A DNA stretch of 64,000 nucleotides, taken from contig NZ_LMHU01000007.1 of assembly GCF_001428505.1 (NCBI RefSeq), forward strand, positions 133 to 64,132, given 5' to 3'. Shown piece after piece: positions 1 to 8,168 of the stretch; positions within the stretch are counted from its first letter, which is position 1, and every line of letters begins with the position of its first letter. Origin of the DNA: Terrabacter sp. Root181. GTDB lineage: Bacteria > Actinomycetota > Actinomycetes > Actinomycetales > Dermatophilaceae. The notes below the pieces were generated by a model that saw only the letters and a program-made list of their open reading frames with translations, had not been told where the DNA came from and ran no database searches. A program made the translations under genes and the position numbers.

Positions 1-696
1 ACCTTCACGGCCACCCTCACCGTGACCAACAGCTCAGGGCGAACCGCCACCGCCCAGCAAACCGTCACCACCAGCGCACAGCCCGCCTATGTCGCGACAC
101 TGGGGACCAGCTCAGCCACCACGACAAAGAGCTCGGGAACCGTCACCGTCAGCCCCATCGCAGGAGTGCGTCAAGGCGACCTGGTCGTGATCACGCTGCA
201 GATCGCTGCCAAGTCGACCAGCGGAGCCGTTGCGGCCACCGACTCGGCGGGCAATGTCTACGCGGTCGCCCGTGACGTCCCAGTGAGCGGCGGTCGCCTC
301 CTGGTCCTCACAGGGCTGGCTACCAAACCGCTCGCCTCCGGGGCGAAGATCACGGCAACCTTCCCCGGATCGAGCACCTATCAGATGGTGGCCGATGAAC
401 TCGGCGGCGTGACCCGCGTGGACCGTGCCGCGGCCGCCGTCGGCACGAGCACCAACTACTCCTCCGGCCTCACCGCCACGACCACCGCACCCCGCGAAGT
501 CGTCTTCGGAGCCGTTGCTACGTTCACGACCACCAACCCCACATGGACCACCTCCTGGACCGCCCTCACCGCCCTGTCGGTCCCCAAGGCGAGCCTCGGA
601 AGGGCCTATCAGCTCCCCACCTCATTGGGCACCTACAAAGCAGACGGCACTATTGCCGGCACCTGGGCTGCCCTCGTCATCACGTTCAAACCCTAG
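1..696 (+). CDS. Secreted PKD-domain protein, C-terminal part
   Basis: The frame is open from the first base, so the gene starts outside the window and only about 231 residues are seen. The first residues (TFTATLTVTNSSG) match the last strands of a PKD domain. A Ser/Thr/Ala-rich beta domain of about 200 residues follows, of the kind found at the C-terminus of secreted actinobacterial adhesins and glycan-binding proteins. No membrane anchor or sortase signal is seen at the C-terminus (ends ITFKP). The role is probably extracellular and binding-related; no enzyme motif is visible. The next gene converges on it from the other strand about 500 bases away. Family assignment is firm for PKD, weak for the rest. 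Confidence 0.7.
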   Translation, partial: TFTATLTVTNSSGRTATAQQTVTTSAQPAYVATLGTSSATTTKSSGTVTVSPIAGVRQGDLVVITLQIAAKSTSGAVAATDSAGNVYAVARDVPVSGGRLLVLTGLATKPLASGAKITATFPGSSTYQMVADELGGVTRVDRAAAAVGTSTNYSSGLTATTTAPREVVFGAVATFTTTNPTWTTSWTALTALSVPKASLGRAYQLPTSLGTYKADGTIAGTWAALVITFKP

Positions 697-1214
697 AGGC
701 ACCACTGGCGCGTCGGTCCGCTCGCGGGACGACAGCGGGAACGCTCAGGGCATCGACGGGATGTCCCTGCGTGGTCCACTCACGGCACGTGCCGAGGTGG
801 CAGCCAAGCGGGAACGCATGGAGATGACCGAACAAGCGACACCCGCCTGCGCTGCGTTCGGTGGCCCAGCGGCACCGTCACCTCGGCGAGGAGATCGCCG
901 TCTCCGAGCACCGGAGGCTCTGGCCGACGTGCGGATCTGCCGCAGGGCCAGATGTGGTCGGGGGCAAGCCGGATCGTGGTCTAGCCGGTGAGTCCGGCCC
1001 CGGACGCGCCGGCGAGGCAACGAACCGTGTCAGGACCGCGCCGAGCCAGCGGTCGAGTCCAGATGCGCGGGTCGGTGCCATGTTGCCCGGAGACCATCCT
1101 GATCGTAGGCGCGCAGCGCGCCTACTGCTAGCGCTGGCCAGCCGCCAGCCGGGGGCCAGCAGGTCCATGGTCATCCACCTGCCGATCTCGACCAGAGCAC
1201 GCCAGTCCCTCGCC
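697..1214. other. Gene-free stretch between convergent genes
   Basis: About 500 bases lie between the PKD-protein stop and the pucR stop. No frame in it looks like a real protein: those present are Arg/Pro-rich shadows without a ribosome site. It holds one clear hairpin, listed separately. Otherwise I see nothing. Confidence 0.5.
1105..1125. terminator. Hairpin, possible bidirectional terminator
   Basis: GTAGGCGCG and CGCGCCTAC form a perfect 9-bp stem with a 3-base loop. It lies between two convergent genes, where a terminator is expected. There is no T-tract, so an intrinsic terminator is only suggested. Confidence 0.4.
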
Positions 1215-2867
1215 TCAGCGAGGCGCGAGGATCCGCAGCTGGACCATTGCCGCGAACCGCTGCTCCGGATCGGCGATGTCGAGTCCGCTGACCTCCTCGA
1301 GCCGGCGCAAGCGGTAGCGCAGCGTGTTGGGGTGGATGAACAGTGCGGCGGCGGCGGCGCGGACGTCGCCGAGCGCGTCCAGCCACGCCTCGAGGGTCTG
1401 GGTCAGGTCCGAGTCGTTGTGCTCGTCGTACGCCAAGAGGCGCGCGACGGGACCAACCGGCCGCTCACCGCGCGCGGCGGCGAGGTCACGCAGTTCGAGC
1501 AGCAAGGACTGGGCGTGGACGTCGGGAAGGCGAGCGACCCGCTGTCCTGCGTGCCCCTCGCGGAGGACCCGCAGCACCCGGGTCGCAGTCTCGCGCGACT
1601 CGGTCACCCCGCGGACGTCATCGCCGACACCGCCGATGCCGACCACGATGGGCAGGCGACTCCCGACCCGCTCGCAGAACTCTTCTGCCAGGCGGGCGGC
1701 GCGTTCCTCGGGCTCGCTGCCGGCCACGACGGCGAGCAGGCCGTACGCGATGCCGCCGACCACGGCGACGGCCGAGCTGGGCGCTGATGCCGACAGGTGC
1801 ATGCTGAGCGCGTCGGCAACCCGCTCGAGGTCGCCGGAGCCGCCGCCGGTCCCAGCGGCGGGCTGGGCGGGGCTGTGCGTGAGGCCGTCCGGGTGCTCGG
1901 CACGCAGAGTCGCAGCGAGCACGACGACAGGCGTGCCTGCCAGGCCGAGCCGGCTCAGCGCGTCGCGCGCGCCGACACCACCCTCCAGAGCGGTGCTCAC
2001 GAGGTCGGTGCGCAGCCGGCGTTGCACGTCGGCACCGGCGCGCACGCGCAGCATGTGCAGTGCCACCAGCTTGGCGGAGTCCTGCAGCACTGCGCTCCGC
2101 TCGGGCGTGACCTCGCCGTCCATCGCCGCCCAGATGGAGCCCAGCACCTCGTCGCCCGCACGGACCGCGATCGCGACCCGCTGCTTGTTGACCGCGTCGG
2201 CCCCGAGGTCGGCCGGGTTGACCACGACGGGGCGGTGCTCACGGTAGAGCTCCCTGAAGACGCCGAGCTCCGTGAGCGTCTTCGCGTACCTCTCCGGCAC
2301 CTGGCGACCGATGATCGTCTCGACCCGGGACGAGTCGGCCTCGTCCTGCCGACCGGAGAAGGCGAGCACGCGCGAGCTGCGGTCCTCGATCGTGACCGGC
2401 GCGTCGAGGAGTGCACCCACGGCGTTGGCCACGGCGAACAGGTCGCCCGACGGCAGCCCGCCGATCGACTCTGCCTCGGCGGGCCCGATGTCGTCCTCCG
2501 CGAGGAGGGAGCGGAGCAGCGCGGTGAGCTGACTCCACGTCGCGCCACGACGCAGGCCGAGCAGGGCGAGCCCGGCTTCCCGCACCGCCGCGTCGAGCGT
2601 GGGGCTCATCGCGACCGGCGCACGGATGATCAGCCCCACGGCGCCCTGGCGTCCGGCGTCGCGGACCAGGTCCGGCAGCGCCGCGGACGGTACGCCGACA
2701 CCGAGCACGAGCGCCGCCGGTGGCTGGACCGGCTCGTCGTCGGGGTCGTGGATGACGATGCCGCCGATCTCGCCCTCGTGCGCCGGGTCGCCCGCTACGA
2801 GCTCGAGCAAGGAGTCTCCGAGGTCGGCGAGCACCCGTCCGAGGTTCGCACGGGGGCGTTGGTTCAC
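1215..2867 (-). CDS. PucR-family transcriptional regulator
   Basis: A 550-residue cytoplasmic regulator. The N-terminal third is a PucR-type ligand-sensing region, the middle is GAF-like, and the C-terminus carries the PucR helix-turn-helix (around AAAALFIHPNTLRYRLRRLE). PucR proteins usually control catabolism of nitrogen compounds such as purines and amino acids. The GTG at 2867 is chosen over an upstream ATG at 2945 because it gives the normal N-terminus, avoids overlap with the racemase gene, and sits 6 bases after a TATCCT -10 box. It is the last gene of the leftward peptide/D-amino-acid operon but appears to have its own promoter. The likely target is the operon and the divergent deacylase; the inducer is unknown. 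Confidence 0.85.
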   Translation of the reverse strand: MNQRPRANLGRVLADLGDSLLELVAGDPAHEGEIGGIVIHDPDDEPVQPPAALVLGVGVPSAALPDLVRDAGRQGAVGLIIRAPVAMSPTLDAAVREAGLALLGLRRGATWSQLTALLRSLLAEDDIGPAEAESIGGLPSGDLFAVANAVGALLDAPVTIEDRSSRVLAFSGRQDEADSSRVETIIGRQVPERYAKTLTELGVFRELYREHRPVVVNPADLGADAVNKQRVAIAVRAGDEVLGSIWAAMDGEVTPERSAVLQDSAKLVALHMLRVRAGADVQRRLRTDLVSTALEGGVGARDALSRLGLAGTPVVVLAATLRAEHPDGLTHSPAQPAAGTGGGSGDLERVADALSMHLSASAPSSAVAVVGGIAYGLLAVVAGSEPEERAARLAEEFCERVGSRLPIVVGIGGVGDDVRGVTESRETATRVLRVLREGHAGQRVARLPDVHAQSLLLELRDLAAARGERPVGPVARLLAYDEHNDSDLTQTLEAWLDALGDVRAAAAALFIHPNTLRYRLRRLEEVSGLDIADPEQRFAAMVQLRILAPR

Positions 2868-2873
2868 CGACCT

Positions 2874-2879
2874 AGGATA
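2874..2879 (-). promoter_or_regulatory. -10 element of a leaderless promoter for pucR
   Basis: On the minus strand TATCCT is followed by 6 bases and then GTG. The spacing equals that of many other genes in the window and supports the start at 2867. Confidence 0.55.
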
Positions 2880-2929
2880 GGGCTCGTCGACCGGAGAGAC
2901 GGCCCAGTCTGCCTCGTCTCTGGCTCTGG

Positions 2930-4054
2930 TCAGAGCGCGATCCACTCCGTGGAGGTGGTGACGGCGTCGAGGAACTCGGGGATCGGGGTCACGCCGAGAC
3001 CGGGCCCGGCGGGAACGTCCATGTACCCGTCGGAAATGGTCAGTGGCGCGGTGATGTCGTTCTGGTAGAAGCGATCCGAGGCTGAGATGTCACCGGGGAG
3101 GGTGAAGCCGGGCAGTGCGGCGAGTGCCGCGTTGGCCGCCCGCCCGAGCCCGGTCTCGACCATGCCGCCGCACCACACGGCCAGCCCGTGGGCGGCCGCC
3201 ACGTCGTGGATGCGCACGGCCTCGAGGTATCCCCCGACGCGACCCGGCTTGATGTTGATGATCGAGCACGCACCGAGCGCGATGGCGGCCGCCGCGGACT
3301 GCGCGGAGACGATCGACTCGTCGAGGCAGACCGGCGTCTTGATGAGCCGGGCCAGCTCCGCGTGGCCGAGCATGTCCTCCTCCTCGAGCGGCTGCTCGAT
3401 GAGAAGCAGGTCGAAGTCGTCGAGCTTGCCCAGATGACGGGCGTCGCGCAGGGTGTATGCCGTGTTGGCGTCGACCTGCAGGGGCACGTCGTCCCCGAAG
3501 CGCTCCCGTACGGCGCGTACCGGCTCGACGTCCCAGCCCGGCTCGATCTTGAGCTTGATCCGGACGTAGCCGGCGTCGAGGTAGCTGCCGACCACGTCGA
3601 GCAGCTGCGGGATGCTGTCGAAGATGCCGACCGAGACGCCTGACGGCACGCGTTCGTGGACCGCCCCGAGCTCGCGCGCCCAGGATCGTCCGTCGGCCCG
3701 CAGCTCGGCGTCGAGCACGGCCATCTCCAGTGCCGCCTTTGCCATCCGGTGGCCCTTGTACTTGTGGAGCACCGCGTTGACCGCGGTCGCGCCGTGGCGC
3801 AGCAGCTCCTCGGACGAGGCCGCCAGCGTCGGTAGGAAGAAGCGACTCAGCACGTCGGCCGTCGCGTCGACGTACTCCGATGAGTAGAGGGGGTCCGACA
3901 TCGCGACGCACTCGCCCCAGCCCTCGCCGTCGGAGGTGACGGCGCGAAGCAGCAGGATGTCGCGCGCGGTCTGGGTGCCGAACGACGTCCGGAACGGCGA
4001 CACCAGCGGCATCGCGATACGGCGTAGCTCGACGCCTTCGAGCTTCACGCTCAC
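2930..4054 (-). CDS. Enolase-superfamily racemase, N-succinyl/N-acyl amino acid racemase type (MenC/OSBS family)
   Basis: A 374-residue (beta/alpha)8 enzyme of the OSBS/NSAR subgroup. Visible active-site residues are the K-x-K pair at K167/K169, metal ligands D195, E220 and D245, and K269 in INIKPGR. These residues abstract and return the alpha proton of N-acyl amino acids. No menaquinone genes lie nearby, while a GNAT and an M20 hydrolase overlap the gene, so N-acylamino-acid racemisation is far likelier than o-succinylbenzoate synthesis. The start is GTG at 4054, which overlaps the GNAT stop as GTGA and is preceded by GAAGGAGA. Dipeptide epimerase is the main alternative; those enzymes usually end in a different DxD specificity loop, which is not seen here. 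Exact acyl group is inferred. Confidence 0.8.
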   Translation of the reverse strand: MSVKLEGVELRRIAMPLVSPFRTSFGTQTARDILLLRAVTSDGEGWGECVAMSDPLYSSEYVDATADVLSRFFLPTLAASSEELLRHGATAVNAVLHKYKGHRMAKAALEMAVLDAELRADGRSWARELGAVHERVPSGVSVGIFDSIPQLLDVVGSYLDAGYVRIKLKIEPGWDVEPVRAVRERFGDDVPLQVDANTAYTLRDARHLGKLDDFDLLLIEQPLEEEDMLGHAELARLIKTPVCLDESIVSAQSAAAAIALGACSIINIKPGRVGGYLEAVRIHDVAAAHGLAVWCGGMVETGLGRAANAALAALPGFTLPGDISASDRFYQNDITAPLTISDGYMDVPAGPGLGVTPIPEFLDAVTTSTEWIAL

Positions 4055-4848
4055 GGCAGATCTCCTTCGTGCGGCAGGACGAGATAGCCCTGCTCCTTGT
4101 CGAAGCCGGCGACGTGCCCGCCGACGTCCAGGGCGGTCGTCAGCTGGTCGCGCACCTTGGCGCGCCATCCCCTCGCCTGCTCGGGGTCGGTGAGCCGAAG
4201 GGCTCCAATGTCGCGCGGGACCTGCACCCACGAGGCGGCGGCGCCGGAGGGCACGGTCGCCCGGACCGGTGACCCGGCGCACGCCTCCGCCACCTCGGCC
4301 GAGGCGAGCGACCAGTGCACGAGGATCCGGTCGCTGTCGTTCCCACGGTTGATCGCATCGGCCATGGAGCCGTAGAAGTCGGGGAGGTACTCCGCGACGC
4401 GGGCCGCGAGCTTCGCGAGGTTGAAGTAGGCGTTGCGGGAGACCAGCGGGTCGAAGGTCCACTCGACGACGTCGATGCCGCGGTCCAGGCACCACGCCCG
4501 CTGGTGCAGCTTGAGCGCAAACCCGGCGTGGCGGCCGGCGACAGCACCCGTCACACCGGCGATGTGGCTGTGCAGCGCGCGGGCGGCGGGCGTCGAGTGG
4601 AAGCCCACGCAGACGCCGACGATGCCGGCCTCGGGGTGCTCGGCGTCGAACGCACCGGCGACGTAGCTCTCCGCCTTGCCCATGGCGCGCAGCAGCTCGG
4701 CGCTCATCGGCGGATTGTCGGGAGTACCCCAGATTCGGCCGAGGACGGCTGCAGCATCCTGCAGCTCCTCGAGAGTGAGGAGCTCGCGCACGACGACGCG
4801 GGACGCGGCGGCGGCGGCGTCGTAGGACGCCCACGGCTCAGTCGTCAT
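4051..4848 (-). CDS. GNAT-superfamily N-acyltransferase (COG3375-like), candidate D-amino acid N-acyltransferase
   Basis: A 265-residue protein with a central GNAT-like core (GIVGVCVGFH and AGRHAGFALKLHQRAW, the latter the acyl-CoA pyrophosphate-binding turn), followed by IDVVEWTFDPLVSRNAYFNL, which is diagnostic of the COG3375 group. It sits between the racemase and the M20 hydrolase with overlaps on both sides (GTGA with the racemase, 11 bases with the peptidase). In Geobacillus kaustophilus a GNAT, an N-succinylamino acid racemase and an M20 desuccinylase form a route that turns D-amino acids irreversibly into L-amino acids; the same trio is seen here. Succinyl-CoA as donor is inferred from that precedent. 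Confidence 0.7.
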   Translation of the reverse strand: MTTEPWASYDAAAAASRVVVRELLTLEELQDAAAVLGRIWGTPDNPPMSAELLRAMGKAESYVAGAFDAEHPEAGIVGVCVGFHSTPAARALHSHIAGVTGAVAGRHAGFALKLHQRAWCLDRGIDVVEWTFDPLVSRNAYFNLAKLAARVAEYLPDFYGSMADAINRGNDSDRILVHWSLASAEVAEACAGSPVRATVPSGAAASWVQVPRDIGALRLTDPEQARGWRAKVRDQLTTALDVGGHVAGFDKEQGYLVLPHEGDLP

Positions 4849-6004
4849 GGTGTTGCTCCAGGGTCGGTGGCCAGGAGGCCAGTAGGTCCTCGATCAGCGC
4901 TCGGAGCAGCAGGGTCCGGTCGACCAGCCGATCGACGAGCACGTGCTCGTCCTCGGCGTGTGCCCCTCCCCCGACTGCTCCGAGGCCGTCGAGGGTCGGC
5001 ACACCGACACCGGCCGTGAAGTTGCCGTCCGAGGCGCCGCCGACGGCCGCCCGGGTCAGCTCGGTCAACCCGAGCCGTGCGGCGACCGCCTGTGCCCGCT
5101 CGAAGAGCGGCAGCGACGCCTCCTCCTCGAGCGGAGGCCGGTTGATGCCTCCGTCGACATACACCTCGGCACCGGCGAGCACCGGCCCGAGCCCGTGCAA
5201 AGCGGCGTCGACGCGCTCCTGCTCCGACGCCGTCCACGCCCGGACGTCGACCGCGAGCCGGGCGAAGGCCGGCACCGTGTTGACGGTGGTGCCGGACGTC
5301 GCCACCGTGGGCGTCACCGTGGTGCCGGCACCGGGGTCGGCCAGCGCCGCGACCCCGTGCACCAGATGGGCCAGCTCGAGGGTCGCGTTGACCCCCTTGT
5401 GCGGCTCCAGCCCGGCGTGGGCGGCCCGGCCGGCGATGCAGATCTCGTAGAGCGACGTCCCCTTCCGGGCGGTCTTGAGCGCACCCCCGTCGGCCGAGGC
5501 CTCGAGCACGAGCACGGCTTCGGCACGGCGGGCCTCGTCCTCGATCAGCTCGCGTGAGCTCGCAGAGCCGAGCTCCTCGTCACCAGTCACCAGCAGGGTC
5601 ACGCCGTCGCGCTCGCCCAGGTCCGCGATGGCGTGCAGAGCCATCACCAGACCCGCGATCATGTCGAAGCAGCCCGGCCCGCGCAGCACCCCGTCAGCGA
5701 TCGTGAACGGTGACTGCGCGAGCGTGCCGAGCGGCCACACGGTGTCGTGGTGCGCCAGCACCAGGACACGTCCCGGTGCCGTCGGCGAACCGAACCGCCA
5801 GCGCAGGTGGTGTACGCCGTCGACCACGATGCGCTCCGGCGCGAGGCCGAGACGTTCCGTGGCGAGCCGTGCGACCAGGTCCGCCGAGCGTTCGACGGCG
5901 GCGAGGTCGTCGGACGGCGACTCGCACTCGACCAGCTCGCGCAGGTCCGCGAGCAGCTCGTCGAGCGCGGGCTCGGCCCGACGAGTGTCGCCGAGCGTCG
6001 TCAT
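4838..6004 (-). CDS. M20-family metallopeptidase / N-acyl-L-amino acid hydrolase
   Basis: A 388-residue zinc peptidase of the CPG2/ArgE type. The metal-binding pattern is complete: H85 and D87 in AHHDTVWPLG, D114 in GCFDMIAG, E143/E144 in TGDEELGS, E168 in VLEAS, and a C-terminal His in GGGAHAEDEH. No signal peptide is present, so it acts in the cytoplasm on imported or internally made substrates. The ATG overlaps the upstream serine hydrolase stop (ATGA). In context it would remove the acyl group from N-acyl-L-amino acids made by the racemase. A carboxypeptidase or dipeptidase role on imported peptides is also possible. Confidence 0.85.
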   Translation of the reverse strand: MTTLGDTRRAEPALDELLADLRELVECESPSDDLAAVERSADLVARLATERLGLAPERIVVDGVHHLRWRFGSPTAPGRVLVLAHHDTVWPLGTLAQSPFTIADGVLRGPGCFDMIAGLVMALHAIADLGERDGVTLLVTGDEELGSASSRELIEDEARRAEAVLVLEASADGGALKTARKGTSLYEICIAGRAAHAGLEPHKGVNATLELAHLVHGVAALADPGAGTTVTPTVATSGTTVNTVPAFARLAVDVRAWTASEQERVDAALHGLGPVLAGAEVYVDGGINRPPLEEEASLPLFERAQAVAARLGLTELTRAAVGGASDGNFTAGVGVPTLDGLGAVGGGAHAEDEHVLVDRLVDRTLLLRALIEDLLASWPPTLEQHHDD

Positions 6005-7404
6005 GCAGGCCTCTTCGGAGTGGCGCGGGCGCCGAAGTGGATGTACTCCTCGCCGGTGGGCAGAGAGTAGAACCGGACCGGGTAGTACGCCTCGCTCTTG
6101 TCTGGCTTGACCGCGAAGAGGGCGTCGCCGACCGGGACCAGCTCGTGCACCTCGGGCTCCGCGGCGCCGGACGCCTCGGCGATCGGCCCGGACACCGTGG
6201 TCCGCATCCAGGTCTTGCCGTCCTCGAGGTACACCTCCTCGACGACGGACTCGCGGGCATACGTGCCCAGGTACGGCGTCGGGTCGACCGCGACCGGCTC
6301 GGCGGGCAGCTCGAACGGCGCGGGCAGGTGCACGTCGGCCAGCGCCGAGAAGATCTCCTCGTAGAGCTCCTGGTAGAGCGTGATCGCACTTGCGAGGTTG
6401 GTGTTCAGCGAGACGGCGATGCCCGCCTCGGGCAGCAGCCTCAGGAACGCGGCTTGGCCGATCGTGTTGCCGTCGTGGCCGATCGCGCGGTGACCGTGCC
6501 AGTCGCAGCGGAACCAACCCAGGCCCCAGGAGTCGCCGAGCAGGAGCTTCTCGGGACAATCGGTCTGGTAGTCGGCCATGGCGGCGACGCTCTCCTCCGA
6601 GAGGACCCGGGTGCCGTCCGCAGCCAGGCCACCGGTCAGGTGCATCCGCGCGAAAGCGAGCACGTCGTCAGGACTCGACGTGATGAGGCCGGCCGGTCCG
6701 ATCGAGCGGGGCAGGCCCCAGATCGGGGCGGTCTCCGGCTCGTCGCCGCCCTTGAGGTGGCCCATCGCATGGCCGAAGACCATCGCCTCCTCGGGCAGCG
6801 TCGTCGTGTGGGTCAGGCCGAGGGGGGCGAAGAGACGCTCCCTCATCGCCTCGTCCCAGGTCTTTCCGGTGACGACCTCGATGATCCGGCCGAGCACGGA
6901 GAAGCCGGAGTTGCAGTAGGACCAGGTGGCACCGATGGGATGGTTCTGCGCCGCGTCACCGAGCTGGGCGACGTACTTCTCGAGCGCGTCGTCACCGCGG
7001 CCGGTGTCGGTGAAGACGTCACCGTCGACACCGCTGGTGTGGGTCAGCAGGTGCCAGACCGTGACCTTCTTGGTGACCTCCGTGTCGCGGAGAGCGAGCT
7101 CCGGGATGATCTCGACCACCGGGGTGTCCAGCGCGAACCTGCCCTCGTCGACCAGCTGCATGACCACGGTCGCGGTCCACACCTTGGAGACCGAGCCGAT
7201 CTGGAAGACCGAGTCGGACGCGGCGACCTGGCCGGTCCCGGCGTGCAGGACGCCGGTCGCGGTCGTGAAGACCTCGTCGTCGGCGCCGTCGGCACCGAGA
7301 CGCAGGATGCCGAGCTGGGCCCCGGGAACCCCGTGCTTCTGAACGAGCTCGGCGAACCGGGCTTCCCAGTGGGCGGTGTCGAGGTCGGGTCGGTTCGTGG
7401 TCAT
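6001..7404 (-). CDS. Beta-lactamase-fold serine hydrolase (D-peptidase/esterase type), copy 1
   Basis: A 467-residue class C beta-lactamase/PBP-like enzyme. The catalytic motifs are S71-V-S-K74 (IGSVSKVWTA), Y163-C-N165, and GHDGNTIG as the third motif. A separate beta domain of about 110 residues follows (lipocalin-like, from about residue 350). There is no signal peptide, so it is cytoplasmic. Family members include D-aminopeptidases, DD-peptidases and esterases. It is translationally coupled on both sides: ATGA with the importer ATPase upstream and ATGA with the M20 gene downstream. It shares long blocks with the second copy at 12776-14197. D-peptide hydrolysis fits the operon but is inferred. 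Confidence 0.85.
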   Translation of the reverse strand: MTTNRPDLDTAHWEARFAELVQKHGVPGAQLGILRLGADGADDEVFTTATGVLHAGTGQVAASDSVFQIGSVSKVWTATVVMQLVDEGRFALDTPVVEIIPELALRDTEVTKKVTVWHLLTHTSGVDGDVFTDTGRGDDALEKYVAQLGDAAQNHPIGATWSYCNSGFSVLGRIIEVVTGKTWDEAMRERLFAPLGLTHTTTLPEEAMVFGHAMGHLKGGDEPETAPIWGLPRSIGPAGLITSSPDDVLAFARMHLTGGLAADGTRVLSEESVAAMADYQTDCPEKLLLGDSWGLGWFRCDWHGHRAIGHDGNTIGQAAFLRLLPEAGIAVSLNTNLASAITLYQELYEEIFSALADVHLPAPFELPAEPVAVDPTPYLGTYARESVVEEVYLEDGKTWMRTTVSGPIAEASGAAEPEVHELVPVGDALFAVKPDKSEAYYPVRFYSLPTGEEYIHFGARATPKRPA

Positions 7405-8168
7405 GCGTTGGTCTCCTTCGTGAGGGTGTCGTGGCCACCGGGGATGGCAGCCAGGAGCTGGCGGGTGTAGTCGTGCTGGGGGCGTCCGAGCACCTCTGCC
7501 GTGGGGCCGTGCTCGACGATCCGGCCGCCCTCGAGGACGGCCACTTGGCTGGCGACGTAGCGGACGACCGCGAGGTTGTGGGAGATGAAGAGCATGGAGA
7601 GGCCCAGCTCACGCTGCATCTCCCGGACGAGGTTGAGCACCGCGCCCTGCACGGAGACGTCCAGCGCCGAGGTGATCTCGTCGGCGATGACGAGCCGGGG
7701 GCGGCCGGCGAGAGCCCTGGCGAGCGCGACGCGCTGCCGCTGGCCGCCGGAGAGCTCCCCGGGACGATGCCCGGCCCGGCCCGCGTCGAGGTGGACCAGC
7801 TCGAGGAGCCGGGCGATCTCGACACGACGGCCGGCGCGCGAGAGGCGTCCCGACTCGGGCCGGTAGAGCGCCTCGGCGATGCTCTCCCCGATGGTCATCC
7901 TCGGGTCGAGGGAGGAGAACGGGTCCTGGAAGACCATCTGGACCGGCCGGTGCCGGCCCCGGAGGCGGATCGGTTCACCGTCGAGCAGGATCTGCCCACC
8001 GTGCACGGGAGCCAGACCGACGGCCGCCTTCGCGAGCGTGGACTTGCCCGACCCCGACTCCCCGACCAGACCGACGATCTCACCGTCGGGAACGATCAGG
8101 CTCACCTCGTCGAGAACGGTGCTCGCACCGTAGCGGACGGTCACGTGGTCGAACTCGAGCGTGCTCAT
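7401..8168 (-). CDS. Oligopeptide ABC transporter ATP-binding protein (OppF/DppF type)
   Basis: A 255-residue ATPase with Walker A GESGSGKST, Q-loop VFQDPFSSLDP, signature LSGGQRQR, Walker B LVIADEITSALD and switch His in FISHN. It lacks the C-terminal Fe-S/zinc Cys motif that its partner carries. The ATG overlaps the stop of the permease-ATPase fusion (ATGA). It pairs with the ATPase half of that fusion to energise the importer. Confidence 0.9.
   Translation of the reverse strand: MSTLEFDHVTVRYGASTVLDEVSLIVPDGEIVGLVGESGSGKSTLAKAAVGLAPVHGGQILLDGEPIRLRGRHRPVQMVFQDPFSSLDPRMTIGESIAEALYRPESGRLSRAGRRVEIARLLELVHLDAGRAGHRPGELSGGQRQRVALARALAGRPRLVIADEITSALDVSVQGAVLNLVREMQRELGLSMLFISHNLAVVRYVASQVAVLEGGRIVEHGPTAEVLGRPQHDYTRQLLAAIPGGHDTLTKETNA

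Noticed and set aside
861-2247. Long plus-strand frames opposite the PucR gene
   Set aside because: Arg/Ala-rich mirror frames of a GC-rich gene, without ribosome sites or motifs.
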